A DNA stretch of 64,000 nt from Spirosoma sordidisoli (GCF_004138325.1 NZ_SBLB01000002.1:620001-684000), one strand, 5' to 3'. Numbered from the stretch's first letter, positions 1 to 8,266 are shown. Made by a program: numbers and translations. Notes: generated by a model from the letters alone, not told the origin.

Positions 1-281
1 ACGAGGGCGCTCCGCCCACCATTGGGTTTGATTCGCTGCGGGCCCAGATGGCCCGGCTGCCCCGAACCGGGACCACCCTGACCTGGCAGGTTCTCAAGGC
101 AGATGCGGCTCAGTCGGGCGAACTGGGCTACACCTTTGGGCAGTGGCTCCTGACCAGCAAGGGCGAGTCGGGCGTAGCCAAACGGGCAGAAGGGGTATAC
201 ATGACCGTCTGGAAACGACAGCGCAACGGCCAATGGCGGTTCGTGCTCGACGGCGGTAACACCACCACGCCAACGGAATAA
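1..281 (+). CDS. C-terminal part of a DUF4440/SnoaL-like (NTF2-fold) protein, cut by the window edge
   Basis: The reading frame is open from base 3, so this is the 3' end of a gene that starts before the window. The visible part ends in a pattern typical of DUF4440/SnoaL-like domains: a LGYTFGQW strand, a YMTVWKRQ strand, then W-R-F-V-L-D-G-G shortly before the stop. Such cone-shaped folds bind small hydrophobic ligands or act as small enzymes; the substrate cannot be told here. The internal ATG at base 48 is not a good start because the domain clearly extends upstream. No signal peptide can be judged. The family call is from the motif pattern only. Confidence 0.6.
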   Translation, partial: EGAPPTIGFDSLRAQMARLPRTGTTLTWQVLKADAAQSGELGYTFGQWLLTSKGESGVAKRAEGVYMTVWKRQRNGQWRFVLDGGNTTTPTE

Positions 282-362
282 ATCAGCCTTTCTGGTGGCC
301 AGCTCGGTGGGAGCCCACAATAAATCCTGCTGATTCCAGTAAGCCATGTCCTGAAAAAGGCG

Positions 363-370
363 TAAATTTG
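363..370 (+). promoter_or_regulatory. Possible -7 promoter box (TAAATTTG) before the MFS gene
   Basis: TAAATTTG matches the Bacteroidota -7 consensus TAnnTTTG exactly. It overlaps the TTG codon at 368, so if it is real, transcription begins near 376 and the MFS protein must start further in. No TTG -33 element lies at the usual distance, so this may be chance. Confidence 0.25.
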
Positions 371-1609
371 GGCGAACTAAATCAACTCGTTTTGGTCGTT
401 CGCCCATTCTCATTTCCTCGTCAGGCCGACGGTACAGCCCTCTACACGTTCTCGTTCTGGTTGCTCTGTATCAGCAACTTTCTATTCTCGGCAAGTTTCT
501 CCATGATGATTCCGGAGCTGCCCGATTACCTGACCAGGCTGGGCGGACGGGAATATGTCGGTCTGATCATCGCCCTGTTTACCCTCACGGCCGGGGTGTC
601 GAGGCCTTTCAGCGGTAAAATTACGGATACGGTCGGGCGGGTGCCGGTAATGGCCTTTGGTTCGCTGGTTTGTTTCGTGTGCGGATTCCTGTACCCGTAT
701 TTGCTGACGGTATGGGGGTTTCTGACGCTGCGGCTGATTCACGGCTTCTCGACCGGCACGAAACCAACCGCTACGGCAGCCTACGTGGCCGACGTGGTGC
801 CGGCTACGCGTCGGGGCGAAGCCATGGGGATGCTGGGTCTCTTCACGGCCATGGGTATGTCGCTGGGGCCGGCCATTGGGAGCTGGCTGGCCGATGATTT
901 TTCGATGAACGTCATGTTCTGGACCTCTTCGGCGTTTGCGCTGCTATCGATCGGTATTCTGCTCCGTATGCCCGAGACGCTGGTTAATCCCGAACCGTTC
1001 CGGTTTGGGTTGCTGAAGCTGCGCAAAGACGAACTCTTCGACTGGCAGGCCTGGCCTCCGTTTGTGGTCCTGCTGCTGCAGTCCGTGTCTTACGGTACGG
1101 TGCTGACGGTGGTATCGACCCTGAGTGGGCTGCTGGGCATAGCGAATAAAGGCTTATTTTTTACGGTTTATACGGTGGCCTCGCTGGTAGTTCGGATGGT
1201 ATTCAGCCGTACTTCCGACCGGTATGGGCGGGTACCGGTACTCCTGGTGTCGACAACGGCGCTGGCTCTGTCGATGGGGCTGCTGATGCTGGTTGATCCA
1301 GCCAACGCCAACGCCAGGGTGTATTTCTGGACGGCTGCCGTTGGGTTTGGGCTGGCCTCGGGAATGAACTCGCCGACCGTACAGGCCTGGACGGCCGACC
1401 TCGCCGATGAGCACACCCGCGGGCGGGCTATGGCGACCATGTACATTGCGCTGGAAGCTGGTATCGGCCTGGGGGCGGTTGCCGCGGGCTGGATGCTGAA
1501 CCACGTTCCCGGAGTGGCGGGCATCGACGCATCGTTCGGTTTTTCGGGGGTGCTGGCGCTGGGTGCTGTCGCTTATCTGGCCTGGTACCAACGTCGGCGA
1601 ACTGCCTGA
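368..1609 (+). CDS. MFS transporter
   Basis: This is a multi-pass inner-membrane secondary transporter of the major facilitator superfamily, of the usual length (about 400 residues, 12 predicted helices). The loop after helix 2 carries RPFSGKITDTVGRVPVM, the family's G-x-L-a-D-r-x-G-R-r-x signature, and a second copy (FSRTSDRYGRVPVLLV) follows helix 8. The substrate cannot be read from the sequence; the pattern fits a drug or metabolite exporter. No ATG lies near the 5' end: the longest frame starts at a TTG at 368, while a TTG at 392 is a plausible alternative. The stop overlaps the start of the next gene (TGATG), so the two are probably translationally coupled. Confidence 0.85.
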   Translation: MGELNQLVLVVRPFSFPRQADGTALYTFSFWLLCISNFLFSASFSMMIPELPDYLTRLGGREYVGLIIALFTLTAGVSRPFSGKITDTVGRVPVMAFGSLVCFVCGFLYPYLLTVWGFLTLRLIHGFSTGTKPTATAAYVADVVPATRRGEAMGMLGLFTAMGMSLGPAIGSWLADDFSMNVMFWTSSAFALLSIGILLRMPETLVNPEPFRFGLLKLRKDELFDWQAWPPFVVLLLQSVSYGTVLTVVSTLSGLLGIANKGLFFTVYTVASLVVRMVFSRTSDRYGRVPVLLVSTTALALSMGLLMLVDPANANARVYFWTAAVGFGLASGMNSPTVQAWTADLADEHTRGRAMATMYIALEAGIGLGAVAAGWMLNHVPGVAGIDASFGFSGVLALGAVAYLAWYQRRRTA

Positions 1610-2013
1610 TGGAAATCGAAGCCCGTATCCGCCCGCTGGTCGACGCCCTGAATGCTACCGGGCTGGTGCAGACGTTCAGCAGCTGCGAAGGGCATTTTGC
1701 CCCGGAAGAGCAAACCCTGGTAGACCGTAACCAGGCTGAAGTTCGGTTCATACCGGCATCCGGAATCCAGTCACCGCAGGTCGAGAGGCTGCTGGCCTCC
1801 GTGCTCATCCGCTTTAAACAGAGCCATGGCCTGGTTCCTACGACAGTAACCGGCTTCAAGCTATTCACCCCCCTTGACGAGGTGGAGGTAGAGGAGACGT
1901 TCGTACTGCAGCTACGGCCGTTCAACCGATTCGATTCGCCGAACCATAAGCGGGCCGACACCGATCGGGCAATCCAACAGATCGTCGCTATTCTCGGTCA
2001 GATGAAAAGATAA
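1609..2013 (+). CDS. Hypothetical protein with a TFSSCEGHF motif, coupled to the MFS gene
   Basis: I do not recognise this 134-residue soluble protein with confidence. It has no signal peptide or membrane segment. Near residue 21 is TFSSCEGHF, which recalls the cysteine motif of TYW3-type proteins (SSCSGR), but the rest was not matched. Its ATG lies inside the stop of the MFS gene (TGATG), so its translation probably depends on that of the transporter. The overlap suggests a shared role, but nothing in the sequence names it. Confidence 0.7.
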   Translation: MEIEARIRPLVDALNATGLVQTFSSCEGHFAPEEQTLVDRNQAEVRFIPASGIQSPQVERLLASVLIRFKQSHGLVPTTVTGFKLFTPLDEVEVEETFVLQLRPFNRFDSPNHKRADTDRAIQQIVAILGQMKR

Positions 2014-2125
2014 GCAGCCGAAAAACGGTCTTTTACTGGTAAGTGTCTATATCTGGTTAATGAATACGACCTGGAAATGGCCTTATTTCACGACTATTTG
2101 TAAAATATACCTTGAAGTATGCTAT

Positions 2126-2150
2126 TTTGTTAACCATAAATATATATTTG
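2126..2150 (+). promoter_or_regulatory. Candidate promoter for the AhpD-like/DHp/receiver operon
   Basis: TATATTTG at 2143-2150 matches the TAnnTTTG -7 box exactly, and a TTTG at 2126-2129 could be the -33 element, although the 13-base spacing is shorter than usual. The surroundings are much more AT-rich than the neighbouring genes. Transcription would start near 2156 and leave a leader of about 120 bases before the ATG at 2278. Confidence 0.4.
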
Positions 2151-2277
2151 TAAGTTATCGGTGGCCAATACACTGCAGGCAAGGTCTTTACCGCCTGGAG
2201 CGAAAACATCGATCTGCTCAAACCGTAGATTTCTTCATTACTCTTTACGCCAACTCATTCCTGTTCGCTCACAATTC

Positions 2278-2844
2278 ATGAACCAACTTTCTCTTTTCAA
2301 AACTATACACTACAACGAAGCCTCTCCCGAAGTACAGCAGATTTACGACGAAACGAAGCGGGAATTGGGCTTGCCTTTTGTGCTGAACTGGTTTAAGTGT
2401 CAGGGAAGTAACCCGGTATTGCTGCGGGGAAACTGGGCCAAACTACGCGCTACGCTCATTCAGGGGTCGGTACCGAATGTGCTCAAGCAGCTGATCATTT
2501 ACAATGTATCGGCCCAGCGGGGGTGCCAGTATTGTGCAAAAGCGCACTCAATTTTTGCCAACTCGATGGGCAAATCGTTCGGAAGTGATTTTGTTATCAC
2601 GGAGAACCTGGATAGCGATCTGATTCCACTCAGTTATCGCATAGCGGTTAAGGTCGTAACGAACGCTGCCCTTAATTCGGCCTCGGTAACGGCCAACGAT
2701 TTTCAGCAGCTTTTCGACGCTGGATTTGACGAACAGGAGATTCAGGAGCTGATGGCCCAGGCCGATCTGGTCAATATGCTCAATACAATTGCCAATATAT
2801 CCGGTATCAGAATCGACAACGAACTATTGGAAATAGACGCTTAA
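2278..2844 (+). CDS. Carboxymuconolactone decarboxylase / AhpD-like protein
   Basis: A 188-residue soluble protein with the AhpD-type redox motif C-x-x-C-x-x-x-H (Cys83, Cys86, His90, within RGCQYCAKAH). In this superfamily the cysteine pair reduces peroxidase partners or acts in peroxide defence; others are decarboxylases without the pair. An all-helical body before and after the motif fits. I chose the ATG at 2278 because the 39 codons that could precede it do not resemble the family and lie in the promoter region. The DHp-domain gene begins 9 bases after its stop and the receiver gene follows, so it probably belongs to a three-gene operon. Confidence 0.8.
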   Translation: MNQLSLFKTIHYNEASPEVQQIYDETKRELGLPFVLNWFKCQGSNPVLLRGNWAKLRATLIQGSVPNVLKQLIIYNVSAQRGCQYCAKAHSIFANSMGKSFGSDFVITENLDSDLIPLSYRIAVKVVTNAALNSASVTANDFQQLFDAGFDEQEIQELMAQADLVNMLNTIANISGIRIDNELLEIDA

Positions 2845-2853
2845 CACTGCGCT

Positions 2854-3711
2854 TTGTCTACCAGCCTGGAGTTTAAATACCGTATCATCTACGAATCCTT
2901 ATCGCGATTTTCGAGCACGCTAAGCCGCTCGATGACGCTGGAGGAGGTGAGGTCCTGTCTACAGCGGCAGGTGAAGTACCTGTTCGACTACCAGCTGATC
3001 CGGTTCTGCTTCTATCAGCAGGAGTACGTTATCGTCTGCTCACTCACCCCGGTCAGTAGTCAGATCCGGTCTGGCGGGCTTGATCTGATGTGGGCGTATG
3101 AGCAGAGGCTTCTCGCGGATAATGTGCCGGTCATCACCGAAGATCAGGCTCTGATCTCGGAAAACGTACGTCAGCTATCTCTGCAACTACCCTGTACACC
3201 ATCGGAGCTGTGGGGCTGGAATAACGTTTTCTCAGCCGACTCCGGCATTATCGTGTCGGTTTATTCGGGGCTTGACCGCCAGTTTCAGTCCACCGACGTG
3301 CCGGTTCTAAAAATTACCCTGGAGAACTTATACGCCAAGCTCCTATCGATTCAGCTGATCGAAGAATTGGGTAAGAGTAAAAAAGAGATTGAACAGGCGC
3401 TGCTGGGAGTACAGGAAAAAAACGCGGTCATTGCCCGGCTGGTAGCTACGCAGGATGAAATTATCCGTAGTCGTACGCAGGAACTTGAGGAGAAAAATAC
3501 GAAGCTGCTCCAGTTATCTCGGCAACACGCCCACATCATTCGCGAGCCTCTTACGCGCATCCTGAGCCTGACCTACATGGTCGAAATATTACCCGCCGAC
3601 GAGGTGGTTACGGAAATACTTCCGTTGCTCGTCACAACATCAACTGACCTGGACACGGCCTTGCAGCAGGTCATAAAAAGCATTGATTCAGAGCTTGGCT
3701 ACCCGGGCTGA
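2854..3711 (+). CDS. GAF-coiled-coil-DHp protein lacking a kinase ATPase domain
   Basis: Residues about 10-165 look like a GAF-type sensor domain, about 168-222 form a charged coiled coil, and about 222-280 resemble the dimerisation/phosphoacceptor (HisKA) helices of Bacteroidota kinases. The signature H-x-x-R-x-P-L is present (HIIREPLTRI) with His227 as the expected phosphoacceptor. The protein then stops: no N, G1 or G2 boxes of an HATPase_c domain occur here or in the 16 bases before the next gene. It cannot phosphorylate itself by the usual route, so it may act as a phosphotransfer protein, a phosphatase or a partner of another kinase. The start is a TTG, 9 bases after the AhpD-like gene. 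Confidence 0.75.
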   Translation: MSTSLEFKYRIIYESLSRFSSTLSRSMTLEEVRSCLQRQVKYLFDYQLIRFCFYQQEYVIVCSLTPVSSQIRSGGLDLMWAYEQRLLADNVPVITEDQALISENVRQLSLQLPCTPSELWGWNNVFSADSGIIVSVYSGLDRQFQSTDVPVLKITLENLYAKLLSIQLIEELGKSKKEIEQALLGVQEKNAVIARLVATQDEIIRSRTQELEEKNTKLLQLSRQHAHIIREPLTRILSLTYMVEILPADEVVTEILPLLVTTSTDLDTALQQVIKSIDSELGYPG

Positions 3712-3727
3712 ATACCCGCAACAGATT

Positions 3728-4105
3728 ATGGTTACTATTATGCTGGTCGACGATAGCAGTATCTGCAATCTTCTGATGAAGAAAGTACTGAGTCGCTTAC
3801 CCATTTCAATCGGGATACAGGACTTTACGGATCCTGTAGAGGCTTTCGCTCAACTGCCACAACTTAACCCAGGCCTTATCTTTCTCGATCTGAACATGCC
3901 GGAACTGGATGGCTGGGGATTTCTGGAAAAAATGAAGGAAGCAGGATTGACCAACCGGGTCATCATTCTTTCCTCCTCCACCAGCGATCGGGACCGGATG
4001 CGCTGCGATGAATTTCCGAATGTGCTGGCCTACCATACCAAGCCGCTAACCCACGCGATGGTGACGGCCCTGATGAGCACCCTTCAGATTGAGTTATTGA
4101 TTTGA
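3728..4105 (+). CDS. Single-domain response regulator (CheY-like)
   Basis: A 125-residue receiver domain and nothing else. The acidic pair Asp8-Asp9 (LVDDSS), the phosphoacceptor Asp54 (FLDLNMP), Ser/Thr residues after strand 4 (ILSSS) and Lys105 before a proline (HTKPL) are all in place, so it should be phosphorylatable. It has no DNA-binding output domain and probably works by protein contact. The ATG at 3728 gives the standard N-terminus; a TTG at 3683 would overlap the upstream gene and adds unrelated residues. It follows the DHp gene by 16 bases, which makes that protein its likely partner. Confidence 0.88.
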   Translation: MVTIMLVDDSSICNLLMKKVLSRLPISIGIQDFTDPVEAFAQLPQLNPGLIFLDLNMPELDGWGFLEKMKEAGLTNRVIILSSSTSDRDRMRCDEFPNVLAYHTKPLTHAMVTALMSTLQIELLI

Positions 4106-4186
4106 ACCCGCATCTCGCGGATACTGGCGAGGACTGGTTGCTGCCGGTTCAGCCGGATGGCGTCAGCCACCACCCGGCTGACAATG

Positions 4187-5578
4187 CTAGAGAATAAACT
4201 GGCTCAGATCCCGGTTCTTGACCAATCCGTTCAGCTTCTCGCCGACCAGTTCTTTGGTTACCACTACCTGCGCGTTGGCACCGATCACGTCGGGAATGTC
4301 GAACATAAAGTCGTTCATTAGATGGCTGAGTACGGTCTGCAACCGGCGGGCGCCGATATTCTCAACGTCCTGATTGACCTCAAACGCAATACGAGCCAGT
4401 TCGCGCAGGGCGTCGTCCTGAAAATTCAGGCTTACGTTTTCGGCCTGTAGCATGGCTTCGTACTGTTTGGTCAGCGCGTTCTTGGGTTCTTTCAGAATCT
4501 GGTAAAAATCGTCTTCCGACAGGCTCTGTAGTTCGACCCGGATCGGGAAGCGGCCCTGCAACTCCGGAATCAGATCGCTCGGCTTGGCAACATGGAAAGC
4601 CCCCGCAGCAATGAACAGAATGTGGTCGGTATGAATAACGCCGTACTTGGTGTTTACCGCACTGCCTTCCACAATGGGTAACAGGTCGCGCTGTACGCCT
4701 TCACGACTCACGTCAGGGCCTCCACCGCCATTGCCTGACCGGGCCGAGGCTACCTTATCGATCTCATCGATGAAAATAATGCCGGCATCTTCGGCTTTTC
4801 GGATGGCTTCTTCCTTGACCTCATCCATATCGATGAGTTTGGCCGCTTCTTCTTCCAGCAGGATGGTGCGGGCTTCGGCAATGGTCACCTTGCGCTTTTT
4901 GCCCCGTTTAGGCATCATGCCGCTCAGCATCTCCTGAATGTTCATCATCGACAGGTCGTCAACGGCTCCGCCCATAACGCCGATGTTGGGCATCTGGGTC
5001 TGCTGCACGTCGATGTCGATTTTCCGGTCATCCATCTCGCCGGAGCGGATCTTATCGCGGAAGCGCTCGCGGGTCCGTTCGTTCAGCTCGGCGTCCGGGT
5101 CCGACTTCTCATTCTCGAAACCAAGGTGAGGTTGCCCATTGACGGGCTTGACGGGCGGAATCAGAATGTCTAGAATGGCATCTTCAACGGCCTGCTGAGC
5201 CCGGACCTGTACGGCCTCTTTCTTAGCCGCCCGCACCATATTGACCGACTGCTCGACCAGGTCGCGTACCATACTCTCTACGTCACGGCCTACGTAACCG
5301 ACTTCGGTAAATTTAGACGCTTCGACTTTGATAAACGGCGCGTCGGCAATTTTAGCCAGCCGCCGGGCAATCTCGGTTTTCCCGACACCCGTAGCACCGA
5401 TCATCAGGATATTGTTGGGCGTGATTTCACGCTGCATGTCCGCAACGCTGTTCATCCGGCGCCACCGGTTACGAAGGGCAATCGCAACGTTTCGTTTGGC
5501 GTCGTGCTGCCCTATGATATATTGATCGAGCTCGGCAACGATCTGCCGGGGGGTAAGGTCTTTAATTGAAGTTGTCAT
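4187..5578 (-). CDS. hslU: ATP-dependent protease ATPase subunit HslU
   Basis: HslU (ClpY) is the hexameric AAA+ unfoldase that feeds the HslV peptidase. Seen here: the N-terminal LTPRQIVAELDQYIIGQ, Walker A GATGVGKT at residues 61-68, a long I-domain insertion rich in charged residues, Walker B IIFIDEID, the sensor-2 region GARRLQTVL and the typical C-terminal end DLSQFIL that docks into HslV. The length of 463 residues is normal. I used the ATG at 5578; 15 upstream codons of the open frame do not resemble the family. No hslV gene is adjacent or elsewhere in the window. Confidence 0.97.
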   Translation of the reverse strand: MTTSIKDLTPRQIVAELDQYIIGQHDAKRNVAIALRNRWRRMNSVADMQREITPNNILMIGATGVGKTEIARRLAKIADAPFIKVEASKFTEVGYVGRDVESMVRDLVEQSVNMVRAAKKEAVQVRAQQAVEDAILDILIPPVKPVNGQPHLGFENEKSDPDAELNERTRERFRDKIRSGEMDDRKIDIDVQQTQMPNIGVMGGAVDDLSMMNIQEMLSGMMPKRGKKRKVTIAEARTILLEEEAAKLIDMDEVKEEAIRKAEDAGIIFIDEIDKVASARSGNGGGGPDVSREGVQRDLLPIVEGSAVNTKYGVIHTDHILFIAAGAFHVAKPSDLIPELQGRFPIRVELQSLSEDDFYQILKEPKNALTKQYEAMLQAENVSLNFQDDALRELARIAFEVNQDVENIGARRLQTVLSHLMNDFMFDIPDVIGANAQVVVTKELVGEKLNGLVKNRDLSQFIL

Positions 5579-5747
5579 TGAAAAATGAGGGCAAAGTTGG
5601 CCCTCTCCCTGAAGAAGAAACACGCTAACGGGTAAAATGTGCGATTTAATGCCCGGAATTTTGTAAAGCCATGAGCTTCTGTCGAGTTAGCCCGCCCCGT
5701 GCTGCCGATCAGCCGGGGCAGGGCGCTGAAGCAGCCAACAGGTAGAT

Positions 5748-6953
5748 TTACCGAAGTACCTCCTGCAAGACATCCGTCAGCACGGTTACGTCGTCCGGCG
5801 TATTGTACACGTGCGGGGCAATGCGCAACACGCGGGCGCGGGCCGATACCGACACATTTCTGGCCTGGAGCGCCTGGGATACCGCCATCGGATCGGCCTG
5901 TTCGGGCAGCCATACCCCAACCAGGTGGTGACTCCGGCCGCGGGCACCATTAACGGGCTCGACCCGGCAGCCGAGCGTTTCCAGAATAGGCCAGGCGTTG
6001 GCTAGTAGCATGCTTGTATAGGCCTGAATCCGCTCGGGCTTCCAGTCGTTGAGTTGCGTTAAGGCGGCTTCGAGCATGGGCATCTGAATAAAATGGGTCG
6101 ATTCGCCCACGTTGTATCGGTACGCCTTAGGGCGGTAGGCGGGCTGATACTCGGTGAGCCGATGAAACTGATTGCTGTCCAGTCTGTTTGCCCAGCCTTC
6201 TTCGAGCGGAATGCCGTCATCGAAGGCGGGGCCGTAATAGGCCAGTCCCAGCGAGTAGGGGCCCATCAGCCATTTGTATCCCACGCAGATCAGCGCATCG
6301 GGCTGTACAGCCTGCAGATCGAACTGCAGCGCGCCCACCGACTGGGTTCCGTCAACGGCCAGCCAGGCACCCACCGAACGGGCTCGCTCCCCAATGGCTT
6401 CCAGATCGAACCGAGTGCCATACATCCAGTGAACAGGAGGTACCACAACCAGGGCTGTATCGGGCCCGATGGCGTTCAGCAGCCGTTCGTTCCAGCGTTC
6501 GCCCAGCGGCTGGGAAGCATCTTCAGATCGGCTGGGCATACTGACGACGTCAATGGATAGCCCCAATTCTTTCGATACCCGGTCCCAGGCATACACATCG
6601 CTCGGAAACTCGTCACCAATGAGAACGATCCGCTGGCCAGCCTGCAGGCCCGGTTTGCGGGATAGGTTTCTCGCAACTACCCCCATCCCGTACGACACCG
6701 ACGGAATAACCGCAATTCGGTCCGGATCAGGATTGTTAATCAGCGCTGAAAACAACGCCCGAACCCGGACAGCCCCGCTGAAAAAATCGTCGGGGTGCAG
6801 GCCGAACGGATTCGCCTGCTGGGTCAGGGCATCGTGGCCAGCCTGTTCGACCCGCAGGCTGAACGGCGAACGAGTGGCACAGTTGAGATAATGAATGTTG
6901 TTAGGTAATCGGAAGAGGTGCTTCTGACAGGTAAGCGCAAGGGTATCAGACAT
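5748..6953 (-). CDS. Aminotransferase class V-fold PLP-dependent enzyme
   Basis: A 401-residue fold-type I PLP enzyme of the class V group (the cysteine desulfurase, isopenicillin-epimerase and kynureninase clan). Asp201 in AVDGTQSVG should hold the pyridine nitrogen and Lys227 in GYKWLMGPYSLG should form the Schiff base. There is no cysteine loop typical of NifS/SufS desulfurases near the C-terminus, so a desulfurase role in Fe-S assembly is not supported. No signal peptide. It stands alone between hslU and a divergent gene; the substrate is unknown. Confidence 0.85.
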   Translation of the reverse strand: MSDTLALTCQKHLFRLPNNIHYLNCATRSPFSLRVEQAGHDALTQQANPFGLHPDDFFSGAVRVRALFSALINNPDPDRIAVIPSVSYGMGVVARNLSRKPGLQAGQRIVLIGDEFPSDVYAWDRVSKELGLSIDVVSMPSRSEDASQPLGERWNERLLNAIGPDTALVVVPPVHWMYGTRFDLEAIGERARSVGAWLAVDGTQSVGALQFDLQAVQPDALICVGYKWLMGPYSLGLAYYGPAFDDGIPLEEGWANRLDSNQFHRLTEYQPAYRPKAYRYNVGESTHFIQMPMLEAALTQLNDWKPERIQAYTSMLLANAWPILETLGCRVEPVNGARGRSHHLVGVWLPEQADPMAVSQALQARNVSVSARARVLRIAPHVYNTPDDVTVLTDVLQEVLR

Positions 6954-7059
6954 AAAGAAAAAAAACAGTCAGGAATATTTTACGGAAGAGTCACTGATTA
7001 GAGTAATTCTGGCACGAGGTTTGTTTTAAGTTATGTGGTTGAAAAATACTGTAACTTGT

Positions 7060-7611
7060 ATGTTAACAATACTAGGTATTGGGTCACGTGTTTGCCATGA
7101 TGAGTTTGGCGATGGCGTCGTGATTAATGTCAAACCGACGGCCTACGTCATTACGTTTCAGAAAGACGGCGTGAAGGTACTCAAATTCGATACGCCACTG
7201 ACCGTTGTGGAGGCTATCGAGCCCGACAGTGATCTGGTGAGTTTGCTCGATGTCGAGCAGGCCATGATGCGGGTGCTGATGCGCTGGTCGGCGCAAACCG
7301 GAGCCGAGTCGATGGAAACCGTACCGATGGGAGACAAATGGAAAGGCGGCAAACTTATTCTGAAACCGGGACGAGCAGACCTGGCATCAAAAGAGATGCC
7401 AATAGACGGATTTTTTCACAAAATCGTGCTGATCCGGGATCGGTTGCGGGTGCTTGAGCAGCGCGTCAACGCCAGCGAACTGGACGACGAACAGAAGATT
7501 AATATTCAACAATATATCACCAAAATATACGGCAGTCTGACCTCGTTCAATCTGCTGTTCAAACATCAACACCAGCAGTTCGTGGGCGATAAAGCCACGG
7601 CTGAGGCCTAG
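7060..7611 (+). CDS. Conserved hypothetical protein with an N-terminal KOW/Tudor-like segment
   Basis: Residues about 1-50 (GIGSRVCHDEFGDGVVINVK followed by short strands) look like a small SH3-like barrel of the KOW/Tudor type, as in proteins beginning G-x-x-V-x-H-x-x-F-G-x-G-x-V. The middle is acidic and the C-terminal third is helical and probably coiled. I know this kind of protein as a conserved, unnamed Cytophagales family. The ATG at 7060 starts right before the barrel; an ATG at 7033 would add nine residues. A strong intrinsic terminator follows, so it is probably a single-gene transcript. Confidence 0.75.
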   Translation: MLTILGIGSRVCHDEFGDGVVINVKPTAYVITFQKDGVKVLKFDTPLTVVEAIEPDSDLVSLLDVEQAMMRVLMRWSAQTGAESMETVPMGDKWKGGKLILKPGRADLASKEMPIDGFFHKIVLIRDRLRVLEQRVNASELDDEQKINIQQYITKIYGSLTSFNLLFKHQHQQFVGDKATAEA

Positions 7612-7647
7612 TATTTCATGTAGTTTTGGGTTAGTTAGGTTGGGAGA

Positions 7648-7682
7648 TCCCTGCTATCGATTCGATGGCAGGGACTTTTTTT
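7648..7682 (+). terminator. Rho-independent terminator after the KOW-like gene
   Basis: A 13-bp stem (TCCCTGCTATCGA against TCGATGGCAGGGA, one wobble) with almost no loop is followed by seven T residues on the plus strand. It lies 36 bases after the stop at 7611 and just before the end of the convergent pentapeptide gene. Confidence 0.9.
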
Positions 7683-7699
7683 GAATGATGAATGATTTG

Positions 7700-8266
7700 T
7701 TACTCGATGATGGTGAGGTTGTACTGGGCGAGGAGGCCCGGCAGGTTGTGGAGCGAAAACCTGGCTTTCTTCACCGTATTGTCGTCCAGGTTCATGCGCA
7801 GGTTGTAGGAGGTTGAAAAATCGGCCTGAGTCAGGTTGTTCTCGCCAAACTTAGCCAGTTCCAGATTGCAGTGTTTAAAGACCGCGCCCGTCAGGTCACA
7901 CTTGAGAAAATGCGCTTCTTTCAGCGAGCAGTCCACGAAGCGCGTCTTTTTCAGGTTGCGGCTTAGAAAAACCGTGTAGTCGAGCTGACACTCCTCAAAA
8001 TCGACGTGGAAGGCAAAGGCGTTACAAAAGCTGAAGTCGACCTGGCTCAACCGGCAGTGGGCAAAATGAACATCGTCGAATTTGGTGTTCTTCACCTGGC
8101 ACCCGGCCAGATTGCAGGTGTCGAACTGGCAATTGGTGAAATTTGACCGGGCCAGCACCTGCTGCGATAGATCAAGTTTCCTGAACGTACACTGCTCAAA
8201 TTCGTGATCGTACCAATGGACTGGCAACTGGTCGGGCTGGTCGAAAAGCTGGTTGAAGTATTCCAT
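7700..8266 (-). CDS. Pentapeptide repeat protein
   Basis: The 188 residues are built almost entirely of A(D/N)LXX-like pentapeptides (for example CTFRKLDLSQ, SNFTNCQFDT, CHFAHCR-type repeats), which fold as a right-handed four-sided helix. It resembles the Qnr/MfpA group in length and in being soluble, but many repeats carry cysteine at the first position and I cannot claim gyrase protection. No signal peptide. The C-terminal NLPGLLAQYNLTIIE forms a cap with no repeats. It lies downstream of xerD on the same strand, 69 bases away. Confidence 0.88.
   Translation of the reverse strand: MEYFNQLFDQPDQLPVHWYDHEFEQCTFRKLDLSQQVLARSNFTNCQFDTCNLAGCQVKNTKFDDVHFAHCRLSQVDFSFCNAFAFHVDFEECQLDYTVFLSRNLKKTRFVDCSLKEAHFLKCDLTGAVFKHCNLELAKFGENNLTQADFSTSYNLRMNLDDNTVKKARFSLHNLPGLLAQYNLTIIE

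Noticed and set aside
2060-2281. A 73-codon frame in the AT-rich region before the AhpD-like gene
   Set aside because: It covers the candidate promoter, overlaps the real gene start, and has no protein-like pattern.
7700-8266. Pentapeptide protein as a quinolone-resistance (Qnr) gene
   Set aside because: Only the general repeat is visible; the loops that define Qnr proteins cannot be identified.
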